Shown in pieces: positions 5,240 through 5,965 of a DNA stretch of 5,965 nt. The DNA comes from Burkholderiales bacterium (GTDB lineage Bacteria; Pseudomonadota; Gammaproteobacteria; Burkholderiales; Burkholderiaceae): positions 1-5,965 of the forward strand of contig CAHJWV010000085.1 in NCBI GenBank assembly GCA_903643055.1, read 5' to 3'. The translations under genes and the position numbers were made by a program. Below the pieces are notes generated by a model, which was not told the DNA's origin, made no database searches, and worked only from the letters and a program-made list of their open reading frames with translations. The first letter of the stretch is position 1. Each line of letters begins with the position of its first letter.

Positions 5240-5965
5240 TTACGCCAACGAGTCATCGTCGCTGGCGTAATCGTCGGTACGACCTGCACCGCCCGTGGGG
5301 CCGCGAAAGCCCTGGTTGGCAAGGCGCATGGCATTGTTGTCATGATCGAGTTGGTCGTGAACGGCCAGATCGAAGTGGGCCCCGTTGCTGAGCTTGACCA
5401 CGTAGGCCGTCGTGCCCGGCTGATGATCTTTGACGACCAATTGCCCCAGGCCATCGGTTACGCCTGTTTCGACCAGGGTAGCGCCTTTGTACAGCTCATA
5501 CGGTTCATTAACGATGCGGCGGTTGCCGGCCGCATGCGAGTTCAAGCTGAACGCCAAACTTTGCTTCTGAACCAGATCAGTCAGGCCTATGGGCTCAGGC
5601 AACTTCGGCCCCGGCGCATTGGCCGGCCCGCTGAGCTGGTGGCCGCCTGCCTGCTGGCGCCAGGTGCCGTTCGTGCCGTGCTCGATCCCCGAGGCGCTCC
5701 ACTTGCTGAAGCTGGTGCCGCCGTTGATCACGACTTCTTCCTTGGCGGTGATCGTGATGCGGTTGGCCGTGTGGGTGATGTTGAGTTTGGCCAGCGTGTT
5801 CACGCTGTCTTTGAGCGCGGTGATGTCGATGTCGCCGCCGGCGGCCACCAGCCGCATGCCGGCCTTGTACGCAAACAGCCGTACCGCCTCTTTGACGCTG
5901 ACCAGCAGGCTCTTGCCGGCGCTGATGCTGGTGTGCTGGCCACTGGTCAAGGCGGTGTGGGCCTG
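5240..5965 (-). CDS. vgrG: VgrG spike protein, C-terminal part with transthyretin-like extension (5' partial)
   Basis: This is the final 241 residues of a larger protein whose start lies beyond the right edge. Residues 1 to about 115 match the style of the VgrG C-terminal beta-helix (DUF2345): short repeating strands such as SISAGKSLLVSV, GDIDITALKDS and ANRITITAKEEVVINGG, then a GGHQLSGPA end. A proline-rich linker (GPKLPEP) leads to about 80 residues with the pattern of a transthyretin-like domain (NEPYELYKGATLVETGVTDGLGQL). A short Asp/Gly-rich tail ends in a TAA. VgrG forms the trimeric T6SS spike; transthyretin-like extensions of VgrG have been shown to bind lipase effectors, for example Tle1 in enteroaggregative E. 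coli. Since the next gene encodes a phospholipase, this extension is probably its docking site. The base and gp27/gp5-like parts are outside the window. Confidence 0.93.
   Translation of the reverse strand, partial: QAHTALTSGQHTSISAGKSLLVSVKEAVRLFAYKAGMRLVAAGGDIDITALKDSVNTLAKLNITHTANRITITAKEEVVINGGTSFSKWSASGIEHGTNGTWRQQAGGHQLSGPANAPGPKLPEPIGLTDLVQKQSLAFSLNSHAAGNRRIVNEPYELYKGATLVETGVTDGLGQLVVKDHQPGTTAYVVKLSNGAHFDLAVHDQLDHDNNAMRLANQGFRGPTGGAGRTDDYASDDDSLA

Overview
The window looks like chromosomal DNA of a GC-rich betaproteobacterium, most likely Burkholderiales and perhaps Comamonadaceae. This rests on protein style and base composition only; no database was searched. It joins two unlike parts at about position 610.

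Left part (1-610). This appears to be the older chromosomal flank. It holds the 3' end of a plus-strand PAP2-type phosphatase gene, a stretch of about 230 bases with no visible gene, a minus-strand intrinsic terminator, and the 3' part of a minus-strand tRNA-Cys (anticodon to CCA). The 5' acceptor strand and D arm of that tRNA are absent. A tRNA 3' fragment still attached to its terminator is what the far end of an integrase-mediated insertion into a tRNA gene looks like. The inserted DNA would then lie to the right.

Right part (about 611-5965). It opens with a gene-poor, A+T-richer spacer carrying several short palindromes, followed by a 62-residue predicted lipoprotein on the plus strand. 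The rest is a compact minus-strand type VI secretion (T6SS) effector cluster, read from right to left. It starts with the C-terminal end of VgrG (DUF2345-type beta-helix plus a transthyretin-like extension). Next is a 691-residue phospholipase D effector of the Tle5 kind with two HKD motifs. Then comes a long lipoprotein with Sel1-like repeats, a DUF6396-like motif and a second C-terminal module, the probable periplasmic immunity protein. A small PAAR spike-tip protein comes last.

The genes fit one T6SS arm: VgrG and PAAR form the puncturing spike, the VgrG extension probably docks the phospholipase, and the lipoprotein protects the producer's own envelope. Gaps are 21, 9 and 48 bases, so they are probably co-transcribed from a promoter beyond the right edge. 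The main points for follow-up are the truncated tRNA-Cys as an island boundary, the two-module immunity lipoprotein, and an A8 tract inside the immunity gene.
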